Below, in pieces: positions 1 through 13,201 of a stretch of 64,000 bases of DNA. Numbering within the stretch: the stretch's first letter is position 1; each line of letters starts with the position of its first letter. A program made the position numbers and the translations under genes. Below the pieces are notes generated by a model that had not been told where the DNA came from, made no database searches, and saw only the letters and a list, made by a program, of their open reading frames with translations. The DNA is from Pogostemon cablin (taxonomy: Eukaryota > Streptophyta > Magnoliopsida > Lamiales > Lamiaceae), in contig CM042955.1 in NCBI GenBank assembly GCA_023678885.1, positions 16,131,835 through 16,195,834 on the forward strand. Reading direction: 5' to 3'.

Positions 1-344
1 ATCAAAAGTAGTGTTTCTCTCTCTACCCACAAGTGTACGTACTCAAGTCAATATTAATAACCCAGCTTAGCTTAATTAAGAGAGAGAAAGGTAATTAAAG
101 ACGCATCTAAGTATTGACTTTTTTACAGCTGCCGTCACATTCTTAAATACTGCTACTACTGTACTATGTTTGTTTGCAAGAGAAGACCAATACCCTCCTT
201 ACATTTAATTTAAAGTTCAGTCTAAGTTATAAATATTTTCATTTAAAATTACGAGATACGAAATATTTTTGTTAAAGCATACTGTACTAGCTATATGAGA
301 TATGTTTGATTATTTTAAATTAGTTTTTCGATTTATTAAATTTA

Positions 345-548
345 TACCCTATTCGTCCACCATTAATCAACTCCATATTTTGTTAGGACTTTTATCGCAC
401 ATGAATAAATGAAAGGAGGAAACAGATAAATTGCTGATTTTTTTTTATTTTTTATTGAACTTAATTATAATGCCCTATCCATCCATAATTCAACTCCACA
501 TTTTGTAGGAATTCTATAATTATGGCACATGAATATATGAAAGGAGGA
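345..548. repeat. Diverged direct duplication, two units about 125 bp apart
   Basis: Two similar blocks lie at about 345-420 and 471-548. Both run from a CCCTAT(T/C)C(G/A)TCCA start through CAACTCCA(T/C)ATTTTGT to a shared end reading TATGAAAGGAGGA or ATAAATGAAAGGAGGA. The blocks differ by small indels and substitutions, so the duplication is not recent. No terminal inverted repeats or target duplication were found around them. Confidence 0.6.
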
Positions 549-819
549 TTTGAGAATAGTGCCCTGCAGACAATTAAAAAAAAAATTTGCCAACTATTAA
601 GAGAGAATTAAAAAACGTCCAAAATGATTAAAAACCCCTTCACTCAATTTTGACATGATAATAATAAAAAGTATCGATCAGTTATATTGAGTACTCATCT
701 TTCTATATAAACTGTTGAAAAAAATATTATCGAAACAACTTTTTTTATTTGACTCGTTCTAACTTGATACTCTAAAAAAGATATTTCAATAAACATGCAA
801 ATAATAAATGTAACAATAT

Positions 820-822
<3 letters not shown>

Positions 823-870
<48 letters not shown>
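823..870. repeat. AT dinucleotide microsatellite
   Basis: An uninterrupted run of alternating A and T of about 48 bases. It is likely to vary in length between individuals. Confidence 0.95.
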
Positions 871-873
<3 letters not shown>

Positions 874-1488
874 CATCATAAGTCATAAGATGATGGAGAG
901 TACGAAATCCCATAAACTAAACTAAAGTAATAAAACCTTGGGATCGGATCTGAAAGACCTCTACCCGATTTCCAATTTCAACTCTTTCTAATTTAATATA
1001 AGTAAATTATTTTTTGCATCAACTTTTCCACCTCCACCTATCCTAACTTCAACACTACTTTGATTTATTAATTTAAACCATATATTAAATTGAATTTTAT
1101 GGAGTAGCGTATAATAATAATTTCAACGGTAGTTCCTTCATTCTTCACGCTATGGTTTATGTATAGGTTATTAAATACTTTAATGGAATTATTCGAAGTT
1201 GAAACCGGAGTCATTACCATTCTAAACTTTTTAATTCTTGTATGATAATTATATAGAAAATACCAACATTGATTATATATGACGACCCTATCAAAAGAAA
1301 TTCAAATAAAATTAAACCAGTTGGTAGTCGTGAGATATTTTTAAATCATCTCACAAGAAATTTTATTATTTTTAAAACGAAATTAAAACTTTTTTAATTT
1401 TTATTTTTTTACGAAATGAAATTAAACCTCTTGGAAACTCCTCAAATTGTGAAAAATACATTATCTGTAATTTGAGGACAGATATTAT

Positions 1489-2314
1489 TGTTGGTTTATA
1501 TGTGCACCAATCAATCACTTTACAATATTATGGATAGAAATGTAGAAGGGAGAATGTACTAAATATAGTACTAACAAGATTACAAATGAAATTAAAGGAG
1601 AAGAAGCAGATGATCTTCTTACACATTTTTACAGAATCTTCAAGAGAACAGCGTGTAGAAGCCGAACAACGTGTAGAAGTCGAGTCAAGGTAGAATCTCT
1701 TCCCGCAAGAAGAAACATGCCCCGGTAGTGCTCCGATCTTGGCGAATCTCTCCCAAAGGTAAAACGGCTTTTCCTTTCCGGCGAGGCAGCACCGCAATTG
1801 CTGGAACTCCGACGAACGAAAAAAGATGGAGAACTGGATCGTTAACTAAGATGCAAATACTTTGTGATGCAAATGCTTGTTGATTGTGGTGTGTTTGAAT
1901 GAATAGTGAATGACTCTATTTATAGGAGCACCATTCCACTCAACCATAATGGTGATTGTGATGTATTAATTGCTGATTGCGTGATTTTCTCTAATCAGCA
2001 ATTATGATGATTTGATTTGATTGTGTGATTTCCTCTAATCAGCAATTATGGAGGGTTATAGCGATCAGATTCAACGAACTTACTACAATCATCATTTATG
2101 AAAAAATTTGTAATCCGATTTTTGAGGATTTCCCTCCTACATGGGACAATAATTTCGTATTAATTCCCATTAAGCCTCAGATAACCTCTCCAGTAGATGA
2201 GTCAAATTACACTCACCCACTATACTCATTTAATTGGTGATTAATTTAACAATCAATTCTTACTAACCAATTAAATCCAATTAATTTAATTGATTAATTA
2301 AATTAATTCCTACA
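1489..2314 (-). repeat. Complete 3' LTR of the copia element
   Basis: 826 bp, starting TG and ending CA on the plus strand. Just outside it on the element side (2315-2330) the minus strand reads a purine-rich GTGGGGATT tract directly before the LTR start TGTAGGAATT, which fits a polypurine tract. The other flank is the ATTAT target copy at 1484-1488. Confidence 0.88.
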
Positions 2315-2849
2315 ATCCCCACATGAGTGGAATTTGGTGAACCCACATGAAATGCAGACACACAATCCAGTCCTCGTGAGACACTAATATATCCGGATAG
2401 GTAGCTTGGTACTTTGAACCTTCTGTAGTCCAACACTATCGAGTATACGGGTGGCTTAGTAGACACAAGGTCTTTGAACTACTCCTCCTTAGCGTATACT
2501 TTGACAACAGTGCGAACGCATCAATGCCTCTCATCATCTTTGTTCTCACGTTTTGGTCCGTTTCGGCCATGGACCCCCTTTGAATTCATAAGTGTTTCAC
2601 TTGAAGCGGCAACTCACTTCACACTTACATAGATGATCTCCTATTTTGAGTACCCCGCTATACTCAACCAGCCTCTACTAGGCCTTTTAGGAATCATTAA
2701 AAGTCAGAGACTTAACCTCACCACAATACGGGTTCCATACTTGGTAGTATTGCTCTACTAAGGAATGATAGGTATCAAGTTTCACTTGAACCTCCACAGT
2801 TTCGTTTTTCCATTGAACCAAGTTCTTGGGATCACCAGTCATCAAGGTT

Positions 2850-5045
2850 GGGTTTCCACTATTTCAGCTCTTTTCTTTGTGGATTTTAATCCCATTCCTT
2901 CTAGCAATTTATTCATTTGATCTCGATTAATTGCTTTCGTAAGTGGATCCGCTATATTTTTTTTTGACCTCACGTAGTCAATTGACATTACACCACTCGA
3001 GATCAATTATCTCACCGTGTTGTGTCGCCTACGGATATGTCTAGATTTTCCATTGTACATATCACTAAGAGCTCTTTCAATTGTGGCTTGACTGTCACAA
3101 CGTACCATCACCGTAGGAACTGGTTTATTTCAACATGGAATGTCCTCTAGGAAGTTTCTAAGCCATTCAGCTTCTTCCCAAACTTTGTCTAAAGCTATGA
3201 ACTCAAATTCCATTGTAGAACGGGCTATATAGGTCTGTTTTGTAGACCTCCAAGACATTGTTCCATCTCCAATAGTGAATCCATATCCACTTGTGGAGAA
3301 CGAGTCTTTTGTGTCAGATATCCAGTTTGCATCACTGTACCCTTCAAGTACTGCTGGATACTTAGAATAGTGTAGCCCCACATCAAGAGTGTATTTCAAG
3401 TATCTCAACACTCTTCTCAATGCTTTCCAGTGCTCATTGCTTGGGTTACTCGTGTATCTACTCATTTTGTTAACTGAACACGCTATGTCAGGACGTGTAT
3501 AATTTGTTATGTACATTATACTTCATATAACCCTTGCATACTCAGATTGAGCTACTGGTTCACCTTTGTTTTAGCTAAGGTGCACATTTAGATCCATGGG
3601 TGTCTTAGCCGGTGTATCGTCGAATGCATTGAACTTCTTCAATACTTTCTCAACGTAATGAGATTGTGACAATGCAATTCCATCAGATGTCTTTTGGATT
3701 TTAATTCCAAGTATCACATCCGCTATACCCATGTCCTTCATGTTAAAATTTTGACTCAACATCCTTTTAGTGTCAACGATTATGTCATGACTACTTCCCA
3801 TGATAAGCATATCATCTACATAGAGGTACACAATGACAAATCCATTTGGTGTAGTTTTCACATACACGCACTTGTCACACTCGTTGATTCGAAAATCATT
3901 TGACATCATTGTATTGTCAAACTTCACATGCCATTGTTTTGCAGCTTGTTTAAGTCCATACAACGATTGCACGAGTTTGCACACATTTTTCTCATTTTCA
4001 GGTGCTATAAAGCCTTCTGGTTGGTCCATGTATATTTCTTCCTCCAACTCACCATTTAAGAAGGCTGTCTTCATATCCATTTGATGGATCTCTAGATTGT
4101 GCAATGCAACAATCGATATAAGTACACGAATAGACGTAATTCGTATCACTGGTGAGTAGGTATCAAATAAATCATACCCTTCCTTTTGCCTGAAGCCTTT
4201 AACCACCAACCTGGCTTTATATTTATCTATTGACCCATCAGCTCTATACTTTCTTTTAGGATCCATTTGCATCCTAAGGTCTTACAACCCTTTGGTAGAT
4301 CTACCAATTCCCACGTGTGGTTTTGCATTATGGAGTCAATTTTACTTTTTATATCTTCTTTCCAGAATGGTGCATCTAGACGAGATAGAGCTTCAGTTAC
4401 AGATTTGGGCTCATCTTCGACCACATAGGTAAAGAAATCTTGACCAAAGTCTTTTCTACTCTAGCTCTTTTACTACGTCTTGGTTCTATACTTTCTTGGG
4501 TAGATGAACCGTAATACTATCTTCAAGTGATCTTTTGCTAGAACTCACTTGTTCATTTCCTTTACTAGGAAAAATATTTCCAAAGAATATTGCATTCCTT
4601 GACTCTATCATAGTGCCTTCAGTCATGCCAGGTATCTCTGATTTGTGAATCAGAAATCTGTAGGCACTACTGTTAAGTGCATACCCAACAAATATGCAAT
4701 CAACCATTTTAGGTCCAATTCTAATTTATTTAGGTAGTGACATTTCAACCTTGGCCAGACACTCTCACATTTTGAGGTATTTGTATGACGGTTTGCATCC
4801 CTTCCACATTTCATAAGGAGTTTGATCCTTAGATTTGTGTGGAATCTTATTCAAAATGTGGTTAGCTGATAGGATAGCTTTCCCCCACAAGTTCTGAGGC
4901 AACCCTGCACTGATTAATATTGCGTTCATCATTTCCTTCAGTATTCTTGCGTTCAGCAACGCCATTTGACTGAGGTGAATATGAAGCCGTTGTTTGATGT
5001 ATGATACCGGATTCGGCACATATTTGTTCAAACAGTGCTACATAG
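2850..5045 (-). pseudogene. Degenerate copia pol: integrase, reverse transcriptase, RNase H
   Basis: Fragments of one polyprotein in shifting frames, with stops between them. 5031-4765 carries the integrase core end, with an N-x-LW-x-KAI motif and the TPYEMWKG segment. 4707-4486 carries the VDCIFVGYA linker. 4424-4227 has the EAL...FW segment that precedes reverse transcriptase. 4272-3571 is reverse transcriptase with the MDMKTAFLNGELEEEIYM motif and the catalytic YVDD box. 3516-3130 is the RNase H region with YSDANW. A final part near 2940 has the NIADPLTK signature that closes copia pol. Frameshifts and stops at about 4250, 4460, 4740 and 3540 make this a pseudogene. It is a plant retrotransposon relic with no host role indicated. 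Confidence 0.92.
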
Positions 5046-5348
5046 TTGATTTGATTGTGTGATTTCCTCTAATCAGCAATTATGGAGGGTTATAGCGACC
5101 AGATTCAACGAACCTACTCCAATCATCATTTATGAAAAGATTCGTAATCTGATTTTTGAGGATTTTCCTCCTACATTGGACAATAATTTCATATTAATTC
5201 CCATTACGTCTCACATAACCTCTCCAGTAGATGAGTCAAATTACACTCACTCACTATACTCATTTAATTGGTGATTAATTTAACAATCAAACCTTACTAA
5301 CCAATTAAATCCAATTAATTTAATTGATTAATTAAATTAATTCCTACA
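5046..5348 (-). repeat. Truncated 5' LTR of the copia element
   Basis: Collinear with 2012-2314 of the other LTR over its whole 303 bp, with about 15 substitutions by eye. It starts on the minus strand with TGTAGGAATT, next to the ATTAT target copy. It breaks off at 5046, where integrase sequence begins. The missing part corresponds to 1489-2011 of the intact LTR. Confidence 0.9.
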
Positions 5349-5671
5349 ATTATATTTTCTCTTTGAACCTGCATTTTTTTTCTTTATAATTTATAATATC
5401 ATCTATTTAAGTATTTGTAAATTGAGCTTGGTTGGGTAACATGGGTAGTTAAAAGATAATGAAGGTATGTGTTGTTAAGTTATATTTGAGTTTCAGCATG
5501 ATTATATATATTTGATTAAAAATTTTAATTTTAGTTAAAATTATATGTAGAAACTGAGCGTAGTTGTCGTATCGAAAAATATTACTCCATTTTATTAAAT
5601 GTTACTCTTTTAAATATTTAGATGTTGCTCTCCTCGAAGACAAATAAGAATAATATTGCTTTTTATACTAA

Positions 5672-7375
5672 CGGCTCGTTTGGTAGGGGTTATTACCCCA
5701 TATAAGAGTTTTAATAACCCTTTATTATGTTGTTTGGTAGCACTCACAATTTCTATTGGGGGCCCTGTAAAATATCTCAGCCCGTGCAAAAATCACTGTT
5801 CTCTTCACGTAACATATCTCGCCCCTTCCGTAGTACTAGTTATATTTTTTGAATAGTTGATCCAGATTAAAAAGTAAATTACATAAATACCCCTCAACTT
5901 AAATGAAGTATAATTTATAGACCTGTCAATTTGGGTTGAGCCCAATGGGCCAACCCGCCCCGCCCCTCAAAAACCCGCAACACAATAACCCACAAGTAAC
6001 CCGCCCCACCAATGACCCACCCCACCAATGGCCCGCCCCACTGTAACCCGCCCCACCCTAACCTATTAACAGGTGGGTTGCGGTGGGTTGTGGGTTGACC
6101 CACCCTAACCCACCATCAATCCACAATTTTCAATTAACCTCTTACCCACCCTCACCACCCCCACCCCACCCCCCATCGATATCGATACCAAAATTTTGAT
6201 ATTTCGAAAAAATTTTGATAAATTAAATTCGATATCGTATAGAATTTTTATCAATATCGATAAATATTGATTAATACCGATATTTTAGCATAGCGTTTCA
6301 CATCGAAAAATTAGCATACCAAAAAAATATCGATTTATCGACCAAAAAAATATCAAAAATCGAAAAAATCATAAAAATATCAAAAATAAAAAATCAAAAT
6401 ATTGACTACACCAAATTAGTGGATACAAAAAAATTCATACTCTAATTTAATGTTTATTATTAGAGATTAAATTATTTGTTGAAGAGTATAAAAAGTAAAT
6501 GTAAGATGTCATAAAAAATCTATTAAAAATTGAAAAAAAAAATTCAAAAAAATAATAAAGAGAGAGGTGGGCTTACCCGCCCCGCCAACAACCCGCCCCA
6601 CCAATGACCCGCCCCACTTAAGCCCACTAAAGAGTGGGTTGTGGTGGGTTGTGACATAACCCGCTTCACAACCCATTTTGACAGCTCTAATAATTTATTA
6701 AAGAAAAAGACTTTCAAATTCAGGTGGAAGAGATGATGCTTCGCTTCACCACTTTCTTTTTAAAAATTCTCTCACTAGCATCTAAAAATTTTATCTTCTC
6801 AAGTTTTTATAATAATTTCTGAAATCCTAGCAATACTACCAATGTTACACCTTGTTGCCACCGAATATCGCAGTTATTTCGAAAATCTGCCCTAAATTTT
6901 TAAGGGAAGGAAAAATTAATTACTTCATGTTTGAGCAATTTTTTTTTTTTTTTTGTCACATTGCCTTTCAGCAATCAATGGCGTTAATACCCATCTATAA
7001 TTTTTGACTGCATGTTTTGAAGATTTGAGCAATTATTTTTATTCCATTGCACTATAATTTTTCCTTGGAACATGTTAAATTGATAATTCTTTTTTAATTT
7101 TTGAAAGATTGGCAGGTTTAGTATTGCTGGTGTGCTGAGGTTTAGTCATGGAGTATTATGTTTGATATGCTTGGCTGCTTGCAATGTGTTCGACCAAATG
7201 TCTGAGCCAGTATTTGTGTTATGGTCATACTCACCAAACACTTTTTAATATTAATCACAATCTTTATACATTCTATCAAACAACCTCAATATTTCATATT
7301 ACCTATTTATATCAACATACATATTACTTACCTACATATTACTCCTTTATCTCATGTTACCTATCAAACGAACCG
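5672..7375. mobile_element. Candidate PIF/Harbinger-type nonautonomous element
   Basis: Imperfect terminal inverted repeats, CGGCTCGTTTGGTAGG on the left and the reverse complement of CGGTTCGTTTGATAGG on the right, are flanked by TAA on both sides (5669-5671 and 7376-7378). A 3-bp TAA duplication is typical of PIF/Harbinger and Tourist elements. The span contains a complete hAT MITE (5918-6689); without it the element would be about 0.9 kb. No transposase frame is visible. A 3-bp duplication can arise by chance, so the pairing of these two ends is only moderately supported. Confidence 0.5.
5918..6689. mobile_element. hAT-type MITE rich in CCCGCCCC repeats
   Basis: 772 bp. The ends are TAGACCTGTCAATTTGGG and, reverse complemented, TAGAGCTGTCAAAATGGG. 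An 8-bp target duplication ATAATTTA (5910-5917 and 6690-6697) matches the hAT superfamily. Both subterminal parts carry many copies of AACCCGCCCCACC-like units, while the middle is AT-rich with ATCGATA and AAAATATCGA-like repeats. No coding capacity. It sits inside the candidate Harbinger element. Confidence 0.88.
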
Positions 7376-7378
7376 TAA

Positions 7379-8436
7379 GAGTAGTATTTTCTTATATAAA
7401 ATTGTACACATTCCATTATTATACATAACAGTATAAATAAGGCAGTGCCCAGAGAACATTCAAGTGTTTGCCAACTTGTTTTTTTGAATGAATAAGGTAA
7501 TACTGCCTTTGTTCACTTAAATATAGATTAATTAAGGAGTATTATTTATTTATTTATTTATTTATTTTTAATATATAATGGACAATTGTATTAATTGTAT
7601 GTGTGGATTATTTTTCTATTATAAAAATAATATATTTATTAGAGTTAATGCGAAATGATAATATGAATTTTTGGAACCTTGGGAACGAATTAAGAGAATC
7701 AGTGAGAAATTATAAAGAGACTTAGAGAAAGGAGAAATATAAGTGCTTGGTAAACTAACTACTAACTATATTAACATGTAATATTTAATTAAAAAATAAA
7801 AGATAATATGAATTTTTGGATGGATACTTTTACGAATCAATTCCATTACGTATATAACCGCAAAGTTCGCATACTTGGGAGTATTTTTTATTAAAAAAAC
7901 CTGACACCTTTTCAAATTGAAGGTGTAAAGCTCCATTATAAAATAAAAAATAATACATAATCAAGTATCTCATTTTATATGAAAGTTAGAAGAGTTATTA
8001 ATTAAATTTATGTGTTCATATATAACAAGTGTGAAGAAGAAATTAAATATTGCATATTGTGCCCAACATCAAAAATACGCATCGTAACTAAATAATTGTC
8101 TACATTCATTGAAAATTAAAATTCAATTGAAAAGATTAATCAATTAAATTTATTGTTAACATTATAGTTATGGTTGACACCCGTACCACGTGTCGTGCCG
8201 TACTTGGGGTTTATGTTATAGTGTTCAAATTACAAGTGTCTGAATTTGATTGGCTAAATCCCGATGGAAAGCGTTGACTTTTACCAATGCCTCTAATGGA
8301 TTCTCTCACTCTCCCAATTTATTTTTATTTAATTAATTTTAGAATAACATGATTAATTACGTTCAACAGAGAGAGATGAAGTGAGATTTGTGGATCATTT
8401 ATTTGCGTCTAGTGTACGTTGAAGTTTGTTACAATA
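7379..8436. other. Intergenic, no gene seen
   Basis: AT-rich sequence with a short TTTA run near 7548-7568 and a CACGTGTC G-box-like core near 8188. No ORF of coding character, RNA gene or complete mobile element was recognised. Confidence 0.6.
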
Positions 8437-8663
8437 CTCCTCCGTCCTTGGTGAGGGTCCCATTTATTTTTGGACACATGAATTAAGAAGTATTATTATT
8501 TAATGTGTAGTGGGTAGTTGTATTAGTGTGTGTGGACCCCTTATTTTAATTGTATTGTATTAGTGGATGTGTGTGGGTCTCATATGTCCAAAAAAAAAAT
8601 GAAATCCTTTTGGTGGGACAATCAAAATGGTAAAATGAAACTCTTACCTAAGGACGGAAGGAG
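8437..8663. mobile_element. Stowaway MITE
   Basis: Ends CTCCTCCGTCC and the reverse complement of CTCCTTCCGTCC, flanked by TA on both sides. These are the terminal repeats and TA target of Tc1/mariner-type Stowaway MITEs. 227 bp, non-coding. Confidence 0.88.
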
Positions 8664-8840
8664 TATTAAAACTGATCTAGTTGACTTTTGTTCTGATTAA
8701 AGTTTGTAATTATATGAAAATGCGATTTGAATATTTATTTATTTACTTATTTATATTTATATTTTTTATTTTTAATGTTCTTTAATTTTTAATATATTAA
8801 AAAAGACATGTTAAAAAAAATAAAATATGAATATATAGTA

Positions 8841-9192
8841 ACACTATTGGTTCGAAGAATTTAGATTCATATTTTATTTTATTTATTTATTTGTTTTTTT
8901 ATTTGAGGATTATTTTTTTTTGCAAACTTGATCCTATAAGACTTGTCCCTTACATATTTAGTTTCATACAACAGTATTATTGATTCAAAAAATTTGGATT
9001 CATGTTTTAATTTATTTATTTATTTATTTATGTTATCAAATTTTTATTACTTTAAAAACATGTTCAAAATAATAATAATAATAAATAAATAAATAAATAA
9101 TGAATATGAATATACAGATACACTGGTTCCAAGAATTTAAATAAATAAAAATAAAATAAAATATGTATTTAAATTTTTGGAATCAATAGTGT
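8841..9192. repeat. Nested inverted-repeat block
   Basis: The outer arms begin ACACTATTGGTTCGAAGAAT on the left and, reverse complemented, ACACTATTGATTCCAAAAAT on the right, and stay complementary for about 40 bases. Inside are two further diverged copies of the same motif, near 8975 and 9119. Short ATTT/AAAT runs fill the rest. No clear target duplication was found, so this could be an old MITE or a local rearrangement. Confidence 0.65.
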
Positions 9193-10479
9193 CATTGAAT
9201 AAGACTAAATATGCAAGTTTGAAGCCTTATGAGACCCAAAAAAAAAAATCATTTGAGACTAAAATAGAAGGTATTGGGAGTATTTTGAAAAGAAAGTGTG
9301 TCCTAGGACCAAAATGCTAAATTCTCCCAAACTTCCCTAATCGGTTATTCATGAAAATGAAAATATATAGCCCAAATTTAAGCTAAGCTTGTGATGTCGC
9401 ACTCGCACTGATCGCATTATCAACGCTCATCTCCTATCAGTCCCACATGGACATGGTAACATCATTGTAAATTATTCCCTCCATTTCTCTAATAATTAAG
9501 AAATCTTTTCTACATTATTATTTGAAACACTGAAACTACCCTACCCTTGTAGCTAGTGGTGTACAAATATACCAAAATTTCAGTATGTGAAAATTCTCAA
9601 ATGAAAAATATACTAAAATATATTGAAAAAATTAGTATATGATATGCCAATTTATTTTGTGTTTTATGATATAACATCTTATTTTCCATGTAGATTTTTA
9701 TAATATAACATTTTCTGTATCACACTATTGGATTGATGATACGTATATAGGAAAAAGGGGGAACTATACGAAAAAAATATATATATATACTTTGTGCAAT
9801 AGTTGAATTTTTTTCCCTCTTACATATCTATCGAATAACGAATGACCCAAAAAATAATCCACGTAAACGACGCAGAAAATTTTCCGGTGGTATCTGAAAA
9901 TTGAATTTTTTTTTTCTTATAGCCTATGAATAGGGAGATCAGATAGCATTTTTTCATAAATTGTAGCAATGTTTAAATAGAGATATAACTTGTTTCTCAT
10001 CAGTTTAGGCACAGAAAATATATCAAATTTAACAGGTTAAAACGAATGAAAAAGGATGCTAGCAATAGTGAAGATGAATACCACCTTTTCATATAATAGA
10101 TCGCGATTATGTATTAGCAATATTTAGAATTCGATTTTAGAAATGAAGTGAGGTTCTGAAAGTAGAGGAGAATGAAAATAACATAGGATTTGATTTGTGT
10201 GGAAGAGAGAAGGCATAAAAAGGATGTTCACAAATGGCCATGTCTAGAGAATCTTCCTTAACCAGAATATCCATTGAATGATTAGGGTAGAGGGGGAAAT
10301 AAATTCTACTATCTTAATTAAAAGGGCAAACATGTCATTATCTGGGTATATATTAAGTAGAAGGGAGAATCAATTTAGTGGCTACGTATATAATCAATGG
10401 GTATATTAAGAAAAATTGGGGGCCAGTCTACATAGAAAAATAAGGACTCCCCAAACTTTTACTACTTAAGTAACTCATC

Positions 10480-10484
<5 letters not shown>
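9193..10484. other. Intergenic, no gene seen
   Basis: AT-rich sequence with one isolated Stowaway-like end near 9477 (CCCTCCATTTCT) that has no partner. No coding frame or RNA gene recognised. Confidence 0.6.

Positions 10485-10527
<43 letters not shown>
10485..10527. repeat. TTA trinucleotide microsatellite
   Basis: About 14 uninterrupted copies of TTA/ATT. Confidence 0.95.
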
Positions 10528-11248
10528 TTGACATGGTATGGAGGGAGGGAGAGGGACTGACAGAACTGTTATCTAATTCAACTCAAAAAAGAATATCATT
10601 GATATTGGAGGGAGAGACTTTGTAACTATCCCTCGCATCAAATTACAACTAAATAAATCTTACTATTTTATAGAGCAACTAAATTTGAATTTTAGTACCT
10701 CTTTCAACTCTCTTTCCTGTGGATAATACATTTTCAATGTGCAGCTTACCTTAACCTACGTACCAGATGCAACAGCAATCTATTGGGGAGATTTTTTCTA
10801 CAACAAACAAATCATGCACAAATTAGTTTGACATTTTCAAAATAAATAAATTCATCTTATTTATCTCCAAAGAGCAATGTAAATATCACAATAAACTCAA
10901 AATAAGAATATAACACTTGAAATACACTTGCAAAACCATATATATATATATATATATATATGAAAAATGAAGTGTGAGCTTAAAACAAAAGAACATGAGG
11001 CCAAGCTGAAGAACAGGAAAGAGGGAAGAAGAAGAAAAAGGATTTCAAAATCCAACAAACACTTGCATATAGATCACAACAAATACAAAAGAAGAAAACA
11101 CCATTTTTAAGACAAGTTTGTGTCTAAAACATTTGCAAACCAAGATACAAGTGTGATCCAAAGCAGAGGACAGTATATGCTCAAGAACAGCAAGAGGAGA
11201 AGAGAAGAAGAATCGGGATATCAAAATCCAACAAACAGCCACTCGAAT
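10528..11248. other. Intergenic and profilin 3' flank
   Basis: Includes a short AT run at 10938-10961. The part nearest 11248 is presumably the profilin 3' UTR. The short frame at 11045-11242 (minus) has no family features and is not called as a gene. Confidence 0.55.
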
Positions 11249-12474
11249 CTAGAGGCCTAGCTCGAAGAGATAGTCACCAATCCTCTCAACCACCACATTG
11301 CACTGACCAGGGGTCATTGGTTCCTCATATATCCCTACCAACAACGCCTGGTTCGTCTTCTTTACTGTAATGCCACCAGCACCCTAACAAAATATATCCA
11401 GCGATCAAATCATGCCACATCACGACTCCACGTCACTAAATTTGTCAAATAGATGTTTTATATATATGATCACAATTTCACTGAGTGAGAATGTGAAGTC
11501 AGTATCAGATATTCAAAATTGAGTTGTGCAGAAAGATCACCACCATTAACTTAAACACATATATGTGAATTGAAATAACTTCTAATACATACAAAGAACA
11601 TCTATAATTCATACATAATCCAACTCTACTAAAATTTTTGCATACTAAAGTTGAATTATCATGAGTTCCAGATTATAATTAGTCACACAATCACATTAAT
11701 TCCAGAAAAATGGGTATTAACACTAAACAATAATTACCTTCTTTCCTCTTATCACAGCTCCGGGTTCCCCCTGTATTACCATGTATTTAGTGCCACCAAG
11801 ATGTAAGCCTGTGGGAGCAAGTTTTCCAGGCTCCTCAAAATCCTCCATTATCGCTGCTACTTCTTCTGGTTTAAACTGCAATTGGATAAAATTAAATTGA
11901 TACACAGGTAACAAGTCCTTTTGTTTTTGGATCAAATTAAACTGCAATTGGATCGATATACTATTCCATAGATTAAATGATTGAAAGAGAGAAATCCATT
12001 TTCCACCATCATCTCAGTTCATAGGGCGATATTACCTCCTTCTCAAGTCCTACAGAGAGCACTACCCACGCCTATTTCCACTCTCTAACTTAAGCATCAA
12101 AGTTTTGAGCGTGTTTAGATCTAACTTGATCGGAAGCAAACTGAGAATCAAAAGCATCGATTGCTTGGCTTTAACAGCACAATAAAATTAAATCTCTAAT
12201 CAGTGACGAATATCGTAATCTGCGGATGTGGATTTCAACGTTTCCACCGATGAGCATCAAATTTCTCAACCCTAGAACTCTTTCGAACTCAAAACTTGAA
12301 TCGGAAAAAGTTGAATAAACATAGGAATCGAGAGAGAGAGAGAGGAACCTGAGGGAAATTGGAACTCTGAGCCCAAACGGTGCCGTCGTGTCCGATGATA
12401 GCAGCAGCGGTGAGATGATTGCCATCGATATCACACATCAAGTGATCGTCAACATAGCTTTGCCACGACGCCAT
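11249..12474 (-). CDS. Profilin
   Basis: Profilin, a small cytosolic protein that binds actin monomers, phosphoinositides and poly-proline stretches (for example of formins) and so controls actin filament growth. Three coding exons on the minus strand: 12474-12349, 11875-11738 and 11383-11249, with GT-AG introns. They give 132 residues, against the usual 131-134 for plant profilins. The start [14 protein letters not shown] is the standard plant profilin N-terminus, with W4 and Y7 of the poly-proline site. The second exon carries [18 protein letters not shown], the profilin signature that plant members share, and the third carries [20 protein letters not shown]. Exon sizes of 42, 46 and 44 codons match the usual plant gene structure. 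Plant profilins are also known pan-allergens. Which paralogue this is cannot be told from the window. Identity is certain. Confidence 0.97.
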
Positions 12475-13201
12475 TTCTGAAGAAAAATCTTGCTGCTTGC
12501 ACTTGCTGCTCTGCCGACGATGTTCTTGGAAAGCTCCTTTCCTTGGAGATTTTTTTTTTTTTATATTGATTTTCGCTTACAATATAAGCTAACTGGATCC
12601 GCCTTCCACACGTGCAAATCATTAACCCTCATACCCTCTTTTGAGTTAATTCCTATAGTATTATTATTAGGAGTAATAAATTATCGTGTTTCACAGCAAA
12701 TTTCACAAATTTTATTTTTTAGTCTAATATTAAATTTTATACCCTTTAATACTAGAGTGTATGCACGTACAGTATGCCCGGACCACACAAGTTTTTGCCT
12801 AAATTTATAATGTAATTACTATGATTTATGACAAATTCTCTTATGTGACGGGTTATTTATTAATACAAATAACATATTTTATAATTTATATATTATTTTA
12901 AAATACTATATTATCATTCAAAATTTAATAAAATTTATCAAAATACAACTTTTTAAAAATTCATATATATTGATAGTGCAAAATAATGTAGGACGAGGAG
13001 TAAGTATTAAGTAGAAGTACTTTAATTAGAAATTAAAATATATTTTTGAGTATATTAATTAAATGTTAGTATTTTTTAAAAAATAAAAATATGAACTTAT
13101 ATTTATAACTCATCAAAATGAAAAATATGATATTAATATTTAAAATCGGAGTAGATAACTATCTATTTTTATTTATTTTTATGTTAAATGAAGAAATAAT
13201 A
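12475..13201. other. Profilin 5' flank, no gene seen
   Basis: Upstream region of profilin, AT-rich beyond about 12650. No complete mobile element or RNA gene was recognised before the Stowaway at 13202. Confidence 0.55.

Larger units (their letters stand above)
1..1483. other. Gene-free AT-rich stretch at window start
   Basis: No ORF with coding character is visible on either strand; the only longer frame (about 695-913, minus) reads through an AT microsatellite. The stretch holds a direct duplication (345-548) and a long AT run, both listed separately. Nothing else recognisable was seen. Confidence 0.7.
1489..5348 (-). mobile_element. Ty1/copia LTR retrotransposon, internally deleted
   Basis: The element lies on the minus strand. 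Its boundaries come from a 5-bp target duplication ATTAT (1484-1488 and 5349-5353) immediately outside terminal TG...CA dinucleotides. The left copy is a full LTR (1489-2314) and the right copy is only the matching last 303 bp (5046-5348). Coding remnants in between read integrase, reverse transcriptase, RNase H from high to low coordinates, which is the copia order on the minus strand. The right LTR joins integrase sequence directly, so the primer-binding site, gag, protease and the front of integrase are gone. By eye the two LTR copies differ at about 15 of 303 positions (roughly 95% identical), so the insertion is not very recent. The element cannot be autonomous. Confidence 0.93.
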